From positions 1-64,000 of the forward strand of contig NZ_LOHS01000038.1 in the NCBI RefSeq assembly GCF_001642995.1: a stretch of 64,000 nucleotides of DNA, read 5' to 3'. The translations under genes were made by a program, and so were the position numbers. This DNA comes from Streptomyces jeddahensis (GTDB lineage Bacteria > Actinomycetota > Actinomycetes > Streptomycetales > Streptomycetaceae). Positions 50,939-58,337 of this stretch are shown here, piece after piece. The notes under the pieces were generated by a model. The model ran no database searches. It saw only the letters and a list, made by a program, of their open reading frames with translations, and had not been told where the DNA came from. Within the stretch, counting starts at the first letter, position 1. Every line of letters starts with the position of its first letter.

Positions 50939-51019
50939 CGGGCACGGGCCCCCGCTTTTGGGCGCCCGTTCCTACCACCGCTGCCGGACCACGCCCAGCC
51001 CCATGACACCCTGAGGGGT

Positions 51020-51889
51020 GTGACAACCCAGCAGTCCCGCAATCCCGTCGGCAGCCATGTCCCCGTGGCCGGCGGCCTCTCCACCGTCGGTCTGTCGTAC
51101 GCGCGCGAGATCGGCGCCGAGACCGTCCAGGTCTTCGTCGCCAATCCGCGCGGCTGGGCGACGCCCGTCGGCAACGCGAGGCAGGACGAGGAGTTCCGCG
51201 CGGCCTGCGCCGCCGAGTCGGTGCCCGCGTACGTGCACGCCCCGTATCTGATCAACTTCGGTTCGCATACCGAGGCGACGGTCGAGCGGTCCGTGGAGTC
51301 GCTGCGGCACTCGCTGCGCCGCGGCCGCGAGATCGGCGCGCTGGGCGTCGTCGTGCACACCGGCTCGGCAACCGGTGGCCGCGACCGCGCCGTCGCCCTC
51401 AAGCAGGTACGCGAGCACATGCTGCCGCTGCTCGACGAGCTGACCCACGACGACGATCCGTATCTGCTGCTGGAGTCCACCGCGGGCCAGGGCGCCTCGC
51501 TCTGCTCCCGCACCTGGGATTTCGGCCCGTACTTCGAGGCTCTCGACGCCCACCCGAAGCTCGGTGTCTGCCTGGACACCTGCCATGTCTTCGCGGCGGG
51601 CCACGACCTGGCAGGACCGAGCGGGATGAAGCAGACCCTCGACCGGCTGGTGGACACGGTCGGCGAGGGGCGTCTCCGCCTCATCCACGCCAATGACTCG
51701 AAGGATGTGGTGGGGGCCCACAAGGACCGTCACGAGAACATCGGCAGCGGCCACATAGGCGAGGACCCGTTCCGCGAGCTGTTCAGCCACCCCGCGACCG
51801 AGGGGGTGCCGCTGGTCATCGAGACACCGGGCCGCAAGGAGGGCCACGCGGCGGACGTGGCGCGCCTGAAGAAGCTCCGGGACGGCTGA
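51020..51889 (+). CDS. nfo: Endonuclease IV (AP endonuclease)
   Basis: Zn-dependent AP endonuclease/deoxyribonuclease IV of base-excision repair, 289 residues. TIM-barrel metal sites are visible: YVHAPYLINFGS (His), VVVHTGSATGG (His), LLLESTAGQG (Glu), VCLDTCHVFAAGHDL (Asp, His), LIHANDSKDVVGAHKDRHENIGSGHIG and LVIETPG (Glu). Start GTG at 51020. Convergent with the molybdopterin gene downstream. The gap before it has no recognised site. Confidence 0.92.
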   Translation: MTTQQSRNPVGSHVPVAGGLSTVGLSYAREIGAETVQVFVANPRGWATPVGNARQDEEFRAACAAESVPAYVHAPYLINFGSHTEATVERSVESLRHSLRRGREIGALGVVVHTGSATGGRDRAVALKQVREHMLPLLDELTHDDDPYLLLESTAGQGASLCSRTWDFGPYFEALDAHPKLGVCLDTCHVFAAGHDLAGPSGMKQTLDRLVDTVGEGRLRLIHANDSKDVVGAHKDRHENIGSGHIGEDPFRELFSHPATEGVPLVIETPGRKEGHAADVARLKKLRDG

Positions 51890-51922
51890 CCGATCCGAGG
51901 CCGGTGAGTGGCCGCCGGTGAG

Positions 51923-52555
51923 TCAGAGCTCGGGGCCGTCCCCGGGCTCCTCCTGGTACGAGTAGCGCTGCTCTCGCCAGGGGTCGCCGATGTTGTGGTA
52001 GCCGCGCTCCTCCCAGAAGCCGCGCCGGTCGGCGGTCATGTACTCGACGCCGCGGACCCATTTGGGCCCCTTCCAGGCGTACAGATGGGGCACGATGAGC
52101 CGCAGCGGAAAGCCGTGCTCGGCGGTGAGGAGCTCGCCGTCCTTGTGTGTCGCGAAGATCGTCCGGTCGGACATGAAGTCGGACAGCCGCAGATTCGAGC
52201 TGAAGCCGTACTCCGCCCAGACCATCACATGGGTGACATCGGGCGCGGGCGGCGCGAGCTCCAGGACGGTCGTGGCCGGGACGCCGCCCCATTCGGCGCC
52301 GAGCATGCTGAACTTCGTGACGCAGTGCAGATCGGCCACGACCGTTGCGTACGGGAGGGCCGAGAACTCCTCGTGGGTCCAGCAGTGCTTGTCCCCGTCG
52401 GCGGTGGCGCCGAAGACCCGGAACTCCCAGCGCTCGGGCCGGAACTTGGGTACGGGACCGTAGTGCGTGACCGGCCAGCCCTTCTGCAGTCGCTGTCCCG
52501 GTGGCAGCTCGGACTGCACTGCTTCCCGAGATTCGCGACCCGACGGATGACCCAT
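51923..52555 (-). CDS. Sulfite-oxidase-like molybdopterin oxidoreductase
   Basis: A 210-residue protein with a single oxidoreductase molybdopterin-binding domain (MsrP/YedY or sulfite-oxidase fold). The Mo-ligand cysteine is in VADLHCVTKFSMLGAEWGGV, with FGATADGDKHCWTHEEFSALP before it and HGFPLRLIVPHLYAWKGPKWVRGVEYM after. No signal peptide, so it is likely cytoplasmic, unlike MsrP. Substrate unknown. ATG 52555 is used because the longer frame to 52663 has no family match. Confidence 0.88.
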   Translation of the reverse strand: MGHPSGRESREAVQSELPPGQRLQKGWPVTHYGPVPKFRPERWEFRVFGATADGDKHCWTHEEFSALPYATVVADLHCVTKFSMLGAEWGGVPATTVLELAPPAPDVTHVMVWAEYGFSSNLRLSDFMSDRTIFATHKDGELLTAEHGFPLRLIVPHLYAWKGPKWVRGVEYMTADRRGFWEERGYHNIGDPWREQRYSYQEEPGDGPEL

Positions 52556-52710
52556 GCCTCCATCCTGACAGACGGGAGGGAGTGCAATTGACCGGCCCCG
52601 CGTCGATTCCGGACAACTCCCACTAAGCGTGCACTTACTGGACGACCTACCGCAGCGGTGCAAGGATGCGCGCCATATGGCCCGTCACACACTGGGAAGG
52701 AGCCTCTGCG

Positions 52711-53205
52711 ATGCAGGGCGACCCCGAGGTCCTCGAGTTCCTGAATGAGCAGCTGACCGCCGAGCTCACGGCGATCAACCAGTACTTCCTGCACTCGAAG
52801 ATGCAGGAGAACTTCGGCTGGTGGAAGCTCGCGAAGTACACCCGTGCGGAGTCCTTCGACGAGATGAAGCACGCCGAGACGCTCACCGACCGCATCCTTT
52901 TCCTCGACGGCCTGCCCAACTACCAGCGGCTGTTCCACGTCCGGGTCGGCCAGACGCTCACGGAGATGTTCCAGGCCGACAAGCAGGTCGAGGTGGAGGC
53001 GATCGACCGTCTCCGGCGCGGGATCGAGGTCATGCGGGCCAAGGGGGACATCACGTCGGCCAACATCTTCGAGATGATCCTCGCCGACGAGGAGCACCAC
53101 ATCGACTACCTCGACACCCAGCTGGACCTGATCGAGAAGCTGGGCGAAGCGCTGTACATCTCCACGGTCATCGAACAGCACCAGCCGTCGTCGACGAGCG
53201 ACTGA
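52711..53205 (+). CDS. bfr: Bacterioferritin
   Basis: 24-mer haem-containing iron storage ferritin of 164 residues. Di-iron ligands appear in place: TAELTAINQYF (Glu), SFDEMKHAETL (Glu, His, and the haem-ligand Met), QVEVEAIDRL (Glu) and LADEEHHIDYLD (Glu, His). ATG at 52711 follows GGAAGGAG. Neighbour bfd supplies electrons for iron release. An iron box is seen only before bfd, not here. Confidence 0.96.
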   Translation: MQGDPEVLEFLNEQLTAELTAINQYFLHSKMQENFGWWKLAKYTRAESFDEMKHAETLTDRILFLDGLPNYQRLFHVRVGQTLTEMFQADKQVEVEAIDRLRRGIEVMRAKGDITSANIFEMILADEEHHIDYLDTQLDLIEKLGEALYISTVIEQHQPSSTSD

Positions 53206-53242
53206 GTCGGCCGCTCCCAGCTCGAGCGCCCTCCGCAGGGGC

Positions 53243-53473
53243 TCAGGCGGCCTCGGCGGACAGGACAGCCGTCGTCGGCTCGTCCTGCTGTTCGAGCAGG
53301 TCCCGACGCGGGCAGGCGCCCCGCCCCAGCAGCGCCTGGATACGACGTACGCACGACCCGCAGTCCGTACCGGCCTTGCAGGCCGAGGCTATCTGCCGGG
53401 GTGTGCAGGCACCGGAGGCCGCGTGGTCCTTCACCTGCGCTTCGGTCACACCGAAGCAGCTGCAGACGTACAC
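53243..53473 (-). CDS. bfd: Bacterioferritin-associated ferredoxin Bfd
   Basis: A [2Fe-2S] protein that reduces bacterioferritin to release iron. Motifs CSCFGVTE and CGSC with the CxC...CxxC spacing; the C-terminal tail is extended. Two starts are possible. GTG at 53482 touches GGGGAG with zero spacing; GTG at 53473 has a 6-9-base spacing to the same ribosome site and aligns with E. coli Bfd (MYVCLC), so it is preferred. Expression is probably iron-controlled by the box at 53529-53547. Confidence 0.88.
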   Translation of the reverse strand: MYVCSCFGVTEAQVKDHAASGACTPRQIASACKAGTDCGSCVRRIQALLGRGACPRRDLLEQQDEPTTAVLSAEAA

Positions 53474-53528
53474 GCGGTTCACCTCCCCGGTGATGACGGA
53501 CGGGATCGTCGAGTGCCATCCCGATCTC

Positions 53529-53547
53529 GTCGGTGAGGCTAACCTAA
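53529..53547 (-). promoter_or_regulatory. DtxR/IdeR/DmdR-type iron box upstream of bfd
   Basis: On the minus strand TTAGGTTAGCCTCACCGAC matches the DtxR-family consensus TWAGGTTAGSCTWACCTWA at 16 of 19 positions. It lies 56-74 bases before the preferred bfd start and contains TAGGTT, a possible -10. Iron-loaded repressor binding would block transcription. Confidence 0.85.
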
Positions 53548-53590
53548 CCTTACCCGGGACCGGAAGCGCGTAAAAGCCCCGGATGCGCCG

Positions 53591-53623
53591 GTGGGGCGCG
53601 GATCACACGGATCCGCGCCCCAC
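53591..53623 (-). terminator. Terminator hairpin after aroH
   Basis: GTGGGGCGCGGATC (53591-53604) pairs perfectly with GATCCGCGCCCCAC (53610-53623) around ACACG. It lies 45 bases past the aroH stop on the minus strand and separates aroH from the bfd promoter. Confidence 0.85.
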
Positions 53624-53645
53624 TCCTGCGTAGAAGGCCTGCCGA

Positions 53646-53677
53646 AGGTCCTTACTGGTCCAGGTCCTTACTGGTCC
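53646..53677 (-). repeat. 16-bp perfect tandem duplication spanning the aroH stop
   Basis: AGGTCCTTACTGGTCC occurs twice head to tail. The aroH stop (TAA, 53668-53670) is in the gene-side copy and the other copy repeats TAA 16 bases downstream in another frame. Confidence 0.93.
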
Positions 53678-55020
53678 CGGTACATCTCGGCGACCAGGAA
53701 GGCCAGGTCCAGCGACTGACTGCGGTTGAGCCGCGGGTCGCAGGCCGTCTCGTAGCGCTGGTGCAGATCGTCGACGAAGATCTCGTCGCCGCCGCCCACG
53801 CACTCGGTGACGTCGTCACCGGTCAGCTCCACGTGGATACCGCCCGGGTGGGTGCCCAGCGCCTTGTGGACCTCGAAGAAGCCCTTGACCTCGTCCAGCA
53901 CGTCGTCGAAGCGGCGCGTCTTGTGGCCGGAGGCCGCCTCGAACGTGTTGCCGTGCATCGGGTCGGTCACCCAGGCGACCACGGCACCCGAGGCCGTGAC
54001 CTTCTCGACCAGCTCGGGCAGCCGGTCGCGGATCTTGTCCGCGCCCATCCGCACGATGAAGGTCAGCCGGCCCTGCTCGCGCTCGGGGTCGAGGCGCTCG
54101 ATGTACTGCAGCGCCTCCTCGGCCGTCGTGGTCGGGCCGAGCTTGATGCCGATCGGGTTGCGGATCTTCGACGCGAACTCGATGTGCGCCCCGTCCAGCT
54201 GGCGGGTGCGCTCACCGATCCACACCATGTGGCCCGAGACGTCGTACAGGTTGCCGGTACGCGAGTCCACACGAGTCAGCGCGGACTCGTAGTCCAGCAG
54301 CAGCGCCTCATGCGAGGAGTAGAACTCGACGGTCTTGAACTCCTCCGGGTCCGTGCCGCAGGCCCGCATGAAGTTCAGCGCGTTGTCGATCTCGCGCGCC
54401 AGCTGCTCGTAGCGCTGGCCCGAAGGGGACGACTTCACGAAGTCCTGGTTCCAGGCGTGCACCTGGCGCAGGTCGGCGTAGCCGCCGGTGGTGAAGGCGC
54501 GCACCAGGTTCAGCGTCGAGGCGGAGGCGTTGTACATCCGCTTCAGGCGCTGGGGGTCCGGGACGCGGGCCTCCTCGGTGAACTCGAAGCCGTTGACGGA
54601 GTCGCCGCGGTACGTCGGCAGGGTCACGCCGTCGCGGGTCTCGGTCGGCTTGGAGCGCGGCTTGGAGTACTGGCCGGCGATCCGGCCGACCTTCACGACC
54701 GGCACCGAGGCGGCGTAGGTCAGCACGGCGCCCATCTGGAGCAGGGTCTTGAGCTTGTTGCGGATGTGGTCGGCGGACACGGCGTCGAAGGCCTCGGCGC
54801 AGTCGCCGCCCTGGAGAAGGAACGCCTCTCCCTTGGCGACGGCCGCCATCCGGGCGCGCAGCTGGTCGCACTCGCCCGCGAAGACGAGCGGCGGATACGA
54901 CTCGAGCTCCGCGACGACGTCGCGCAGAGCCTCGGCATCGGGGTACTCGGGCTGCTGCGCCGCGGGCAGGTCTCGCCAGGTGTTGCCACCGTCAGCGGTG
55001 GACTTAGCGTTCACGGTCAC
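53668..55020 (-). CDS. aroH: Class II 3-deoxy-D-arabino-heptulosonate 7-phosphate synthase
   Basis: First enzyme of the shikimate pathway, joining phosphoenolpyruvate and erythrose 4-phosphate. The 450 residues match the plant/actinobacterial class II type: TWRDLPAAQQPEYPD, VFAGECDQLRARMA, LLQGGDCAEAFDA (metal Cys), KPRSKPTETRDGV and HGNTFEAASGHKTRRFDDVLDEVKGFFEVHKALGTHPGGIHVELTGDDVTEC. GTG at 55020 (VTVNAK) matches the known S. coelicolor start as recalled; GTG at 55014 has better SD spacing. It diverges from the trp leader. Confidence 0.96.
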   Translation of the reverse strand: MTVNAKSTADGGNTWRDLPAAQQPEYPDAEALRDVVAELESYPPLVFAGECDQLRARMAAVAKGEAFLLQGGDCAEAFDAVSADHIRNKLKTLLQMGAVLTYAASVPVVKVGRIAGQYSKPRSKPTETRDGVTLPTYRGDSVNGFEFTEEARVPDPQRLKRMYNASASTLNLVRAFTTGGYADLRQVHAWNQDFVKSSPSGQRYEQLAREIDNALNFMRACGTDPEEFKTVEFYSSHEALLLDYESALTRVDSRTGNLYDVSGHMVWIGERTRQLDGAHIEFASKIRNPIGIKLGPTTTAEEALQYIERLDPEREQGRLTFIVRMGADKIRDRLPELVEKVTASGAVVAWVTDPMHGNTFEAASGHKTRRFDDVLDEVKGFFEVHKALGTHPGGIHVELTGDDVTECVGGGDEIFVDDLHQRYETACDPRLNRSQSLDLAFLVAEMYRDQ

Positions 55021-55172
55021 GTCCCCCACATTACGGGGTCGTGTCGGGCGCCCCCGACCCCGCTCAGCAAGTGAGACGGTGCGTGCTCGTTCGACGGCGC
55101 CTGCGATGCCGTCTTCGAAGCAGTCTTCGACGACGGGAACCACGTCTCGGGCCGCAGGGGCGCGGCATGGGG

Positions 55173-55178
55173 TAGGGT
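55173..55178 (+). promoter_or_regulatory. Probable -10 box for the trp leader
   Basis: TAGGGT ends 7 bases before the leader-peptide ATG at 55186, placing transcription start at the initiation codon. No -35 is clear. The trp leader transcript would then be leaderless. Confidence 0.5.
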
Positions 55179-55185
55179 GCCGGGC

Positions 55186-55242
55186 ATGTTCGCGCACACG
55201 ACCCAGAACTGGTGGTGGACCGCTCATCCGGCGGCCCACTGA
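55186..55242 (+). CDS. trp operon leader peptide
   Basis: Eighteen-residue open frame MFAHTTQNWWWTAHPAAH with three consecutive Trp codons (TGGTGGTGG at 55210-55218) and a TGA stop, followed at once by a terminator hairpin. This is the standard design of ribosome-mediated attenuation, in which stalling at Trp codons under tryptophan shortage prevents the terminator. It lies 105 bases before trpEG. No ribosome site precedes it. Confidence 0.93.
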   Translation: MFAHTTQNWWWTAHPAAH

Positions 55243-55263
55243 CTGCGCGTACTCACAGACTCG

Positions 55264-55290
55264 CGAAGGCCGCCCGAGGGGCGGCCTTCG
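55264..55290 (+). terminator. trp attenuator terminator
   Basis: CGAAGGCCGCCC (55264-55275) pairs perfectly with GGGCGGCCTTCG (55279-55290) around GAG, followed by GTGTTTCC. It lies between the leader peptide stop and the trpEG ribosome site, as an attenuator should. Confidence 0.9.
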
Positions 55291-55346
55291 GTGTTTCCAC
55301 GGGCCGTTCCTCCCAGCAGCACAAGCCCCAGGGAAGGAACCCCGCC

Positions 55347-57242
55347 GTGGACCTGCACAGACTGCTCGACGCCGACTGCCCGCCCTTCGCCCTGCTGCGC
55401 CGCCGCACTCCGGGTCGTGATCACGACACGGTCGAGGTGCTGGTCGGCCCGGTCGCCACGTACGACCGCCTCGCCGACCTCCCCGACGAGGGCCTCGCGC
55501 TCGTCCCCTTCCGGCAGATCCGGGAGCGTGGCTTCGACGTGACGGACGATGGCACCCCGCTCGCGGTGCTGACCGCCGAGGAGGCGTACGAGATGCCGCT
55601 CGCCGAGGCGCTCGCGCAGCTTCCCGCCCATGACGTGCGCGTCGAGGGCGGCGCCTTCGACGTGACCGACGACGCGTACGCGGAGATCGTCGGCCGTGTG
55701 CTGCGCGAGGAGATCGGGCGGGGCGAGGGCGCGAACTTCGTGATCCGGCGGACGTACGAGGGTGAGATCCCGGGCTTCACCAGGGAGGACGCCCTCGCGC
55801 TGTTCCGGCGGCTGCTGGTCGGCGAGCGCGGCGCTTACTGGACGTTCGTCGTGCACACCGGCGACCGGACGCTGGTCGGGGCCAGCCCGGAGGTGCACGT
55901 CCGCATGTCGGGTGGGACGGTCGTGATGAACCCGATCAGCGGGACGTACCGGTACCCGGCCGAGGGACCCACCCCCGAGCATCTGCTCGACTTCCTCGCC
56001 GACGGCAAGGAGATCGAGGAGCTCTCGATGGTCGTCGACGAGGAGCTCAAGATGATGTGCACGGTCGGCGACATGGGCGGTGTCGTCATCGGGCCGCGGC
56101 TGAAGGAGATGGCCCATCTCGCGCACACCGAGTACGAGTTGCGGGGACGGTCGTCCCTGGATGTGCGCGAGGTGCTGCGCGAGACGATGTTCGCGGCGAC
56201 CGTCACCGGGTCGCCCGTGCAGAACGCGTGCCGCGTCATCGAGCGCCACGAAGTGGGTGGGCGGGGGTACTACGCAGGCGCCCTGGCGCTGGTCGGTCTC
56301 GACGCGAGCGGCGCACAGACCCTCGACTCCCCCATCCTCATCCGTACCGCCGACATCGACCCCGCGGGGCGACTGCGGGTCCCGGTCGGCGCGACCCTCG
56401 TGCGTGGCTCCGACCCGATGAGCGAGGTCGCCGAGACGCATGCCAAGGCGGCGGGCGTGCTGGCCGCGCTGGGGGTGCGCCCGGGACGGCCGCGCGAGGA
56501 GCGGGACCGGCCGGGCCTTGCGGACGACCCGCGCGTCCAGGCCGCCCTCGACGGGCGCCGCGCCGGGCTCGCGCCGTTCTGGCTGCGGATGCAGGAGAGG
56601 TCGTCGGCGCTGGAGGGGCACGCGCTGGTCGTCGACGGCGAGGACACGTTCACGGCGATGCTCGCGCATGTACTGCGTGCGTCGGGTCTCGAGGTGACCG
56701 TGCGGCGGTACGACGAGCCGGGGCTGCGCGACGCTGTGCTCGCGCACGAGGGTCCGCTGGTCCTCGGCCCGGGGCCCGGGGATCCGGGCGATACCGGCGA
56801 CCCCAAGATGCGGTTCCTGCGGGCACTCACCGCCGAGGTCCTCGGCAGCCACCGGCACGGGGTGCTGGGCGTGTGCCTCGGCCACGAGCTGATCGCGGCG
56901 GAGCTGGGTCTGGAGATCGTGCGGAAGGAGGTGCCGTACCAGGGCGCGCAGACGGACATCGACCTCTTCGGGCGCCGGGAGACCGTCGGCTTCTACAACA
57001 GCTTCGTGGCGGCCTGCGACGACGACGCGGCCCTGGAGCTGGCGGCGCACGGGATCGAAGTCAGCCGGGACGCGGCCACGGGCGAGGTGCACGCACTGCG
57101 CGGAAACGGCTTCGCGGGGCTGCAGTTCCACCCCGAGTCGGTGCTGTCGCTGCGCGGCGCGGCGATCGTGCGGGAGCTCGTGGGTCAGCTCCTGGGAGCG
57201 GAGGGCACCAGGACGTTGTCGGAGCGGCGGCCCGCCTTGTAG
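55347..57242 (+). CDS. trpE: Fused anthranilate synthase TrpE-TrpG
   Basis: Bifunctional enzyme of 631 residues turning chorismate and glutamine into anthranilate. The N-terminal TrpE part (1-430) shows ANFVIRRTYEG, VMNPISGTYRYP, EIEELSMVVDEELKMMCTVGDMG and the SPVQNACRVIERHEVGGRGYYAGAL site. The C-terminal type-1 glutamine amidotransferase (about 435-631) has VLGPGPGDPGD, VLGVCLGHELIAAELG (nucleophile Cys) and LQFHPESVLS (His-Glu). GTG at 55347 follows GGGAAGGAA. The WWW leader argues for primary tryptophan synthesis rather than a phenazine-type role. It overlaps the convergent dehydrogenase gene by 58 bases. Confidence 0.95.
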   Translation: MDLHRLLDADCPPFALLRRRTPGRDHDTVEVLVGPVATYDRLADLPDEGLALVPFRQIRERGFDVTDDGTPLAVLTAEEAYEMPLAEALAQLPAHDVRVEGGAFDVTDDAYAEIVGRVLREEIGRGEGANFVIRRTYEGEIPGFTREDALALFRRLLVGERGAYWTFVVHTGDRTLVGASPEVHVRMSGGTVVMNPISGTYRYPAEGPTPEHLLDFLADGKEIEELSMVVDEELKMMCTVGDMGGVVIGPRLKEMAHLAHTEYELRGRSSLDVREVLRETMFAATVTGSPVQNACRVIERHEVGGRGYYAGALALVGLDASGAQTLDSPILIRTADIDPAGRLRVPVGATLVRGSDPMSEVAETHAKAAGVLAALGVRPGRPREERDRPGLADDPRVQAALDGRRAGLAPFWLRMQERSSALEGHALVVDGEDTFTAMLAHVLRASGLEVTVRRYDEPGLRDAVLAHEGPLVLGPGPGDPGDTGDPKMRFLRALTAEVLGSHRHGVLGVCLGHELIAAELGLEIVRKEVPYQGAQTDIDLFGRRETVGFYNSFVAACDDDAALELAAHGIEVSRDAATGEVHALRGNGFAGLQFHPESVLSLRGAAIVRELVGQLLGAEGTRTLSERRPAL

Positions 57243-58189
57243 TCCAGGACGTTGTGCAGCGTGGTGTCGATGATCTGGCCGACGGCGTCCTCGGTGTAGT
57301 ACGCCTGGTGCGAGGTGACCAGCACGTTCGGGAAGGTGACGAGGCGGGCCAGGGTGTCGTCCACGACGATCTCCAGCGACTTGTCGAGGAAGAACAACCC
57401 TGCCTCCGCCTCGTACACATCGAGGCCGACGCCCGTGAAGCGGCCCTTGCGCAGCTCGTCGACGAGGGCCTGGGAGTCGATGAGTCCGCCGCGGCTGGAG
57501 TTCACCAGGATCACGTCGTTCTTCATGCTCTTCAGGGCCGCCGCGTCAATGAGGTTCTGCGTCGCGGGCATCAGCGGTACGTGCAGGCTGATCAGGTCGG
57601 CCTCGGCGAAGAGCCGCTCCTTCTCGACGTAGTCCATGCCGAGCTCGACGCAGGCGGGGTTCTCGGCGATGTCCCAGCCGAGCAGGTTCATGCCGAAGCC
57701 GTGCGCGATCCGCGTGAAGGCCTCGCCGATCTTGCCGGTGCCGAGCACTCCGACAGTGCGGCCGTGCATGTCGCGGCCCATCAGGCCGTCGAGCCGGAAG
57801 TCGAAGTCGCGGGTGCGGGTCGAGGCGCGGACGATGCGCCGGTTGATGGCCATGGCCAGCGACCAGGCGAACTCCGCGACCGAGTACGGCGAGTAGTACG
57901 AGACCCGGGCCACGGTGATGCCGAGGCGCTCGGCGACCTCCAGGTCGATGTTGTTGAACCCCGTGGAGCGCTGGGCGACCATGCGCGTTCCGCCGGCGGC
58001 GAGCATCTCCAGGACGCGGCCGGCCAGATCGGCGTTGACACTCGTGGAGATGATCTCGTGGCCGGCCGCGATGGGGGCGGTGTCCTCGTTGAGGAAGACG
58101 TCGAGGCACCGGATGTCGTGATGCCCTGCGAATGCCTTCTCGATCAGCGGTTTCTCATCGGACTGCACCCCGAAAGCGATGATTTCCAC
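57185..58189 (-). CDS. D-2-hydroxyacid dehydrogenase (D-lactate dehydrogenase type)
   Basis: NAD-dependent 2-hydroxyacid dehydrogenase of 334 residues. Rossmann motif GVLGTGKIGEAFTRIAHGFG (about 143-162); catalytic residues Arg in NSSRGGLID, Glu in LDVYEAEAG and His in LVTSHQAYYTEDA. The sequence QRSTGFNNIDL and the closing length fit D-LDH (LdhA) rather than glyoxylate reductases. GTG start at 58189. It is downstream of pfkA with a hairpin between, so it may complete a fermentative step. Confidence 0.9.
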   Translation of the reverse strand: MEIIAFGVQSDEKPLIEKAFAGHHDIRCLDVFLNEDTAPIAAGHEIISTSVNADLAGRVLEMLAAGGTRMVAQRSTGFNNIDLEVAERLGITVARVSYYSPYSVAEFAWSLAMAINRRIVRASTRTRDFDFRLDGLMGRDMHGRTVGVLGTGKIGEAFTRIAHGFGMNLLGWDIAENPACVELGMDYVEKERLFAEADLISLHVPLMPATQNLIDAAALKSMKNDVILVNSSRGGLIDSQALVDELRKGRFTGVGLDVYEAEAGLFFLDKSLEIVVDDTLARLVTFPNVLVTSHQAYYTEDAVGQIIDTTLHNVLDYKAGRRSDNVLVPSAPRS

Positions 58190-58205
58190 GACTTCTCCGG
58201 TGTTG

Positions 58206-58249
58206 CTGGGCTATAGGCCGATATCGCGAACATACGGCCCATAGCCCAG
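58206..58249 (-). terminator. Inverted repeat between pfkA and the D-lactate dehydrogenase gene
   Basis: CTGGGCTATAGGCCG (58206-58220) pairs with CGGCCCATAGCCCAG (58235-58249), one wobble, around a 14-base AT-rich loop. It is 72 bases after the pfkA stop and ends 17 bases before the dehydrogenase start. It could end pfkA transcripts or regulate the dehydrogenase. Confidence 0.55.
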
Positions 58250-58274
58250 GCGTGCCACGCGAGGAGAGAGCGCC

Positions 58275-58337
58275 CCAGGTCAGCCGGAGAACACTCCAGG
58301 CCGGCCGGAGAACACTCCAGGTCAGCCGAAGAAGACC
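58275..58337 (-). repeat. Three 21-bp tandem units spanning the pfkA stop
   Basis: Units at 58275-58295, 58296-58316 and 58317-58337; the first two differ at two bases and the gene-side unit has diverged further. On the coding strand they read V-F-F-G-stop-P-G, V-F-S-G-R-P-G, V-F-S-G-stop-P-G, so the end of pfkA including its stop has been copied in frame. Confidence 0.92.

Noticed and set aside
55212..55346. ATG at 55212 as the start of trpEG
   Set aside because: It lies inside the Trp codons of the leader peptide and runs through the attenuator; GTG 55347 has a proper ribosome site.
55347..57242. PhzE-like phenazine enzyme
   Set aside because: The fused TrpE-TrpG layout is shared, but the WWW leader and lack of other phenazine genes favour anthranilate synthase.
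57208..57255. 12-base direct repeat (CCAGGACGTTGT) flanking the trpEG stop as another stop-codon duplication
   Set aside because: The rest of the two 36-base units does not match, so a tandem duplication is not supported.
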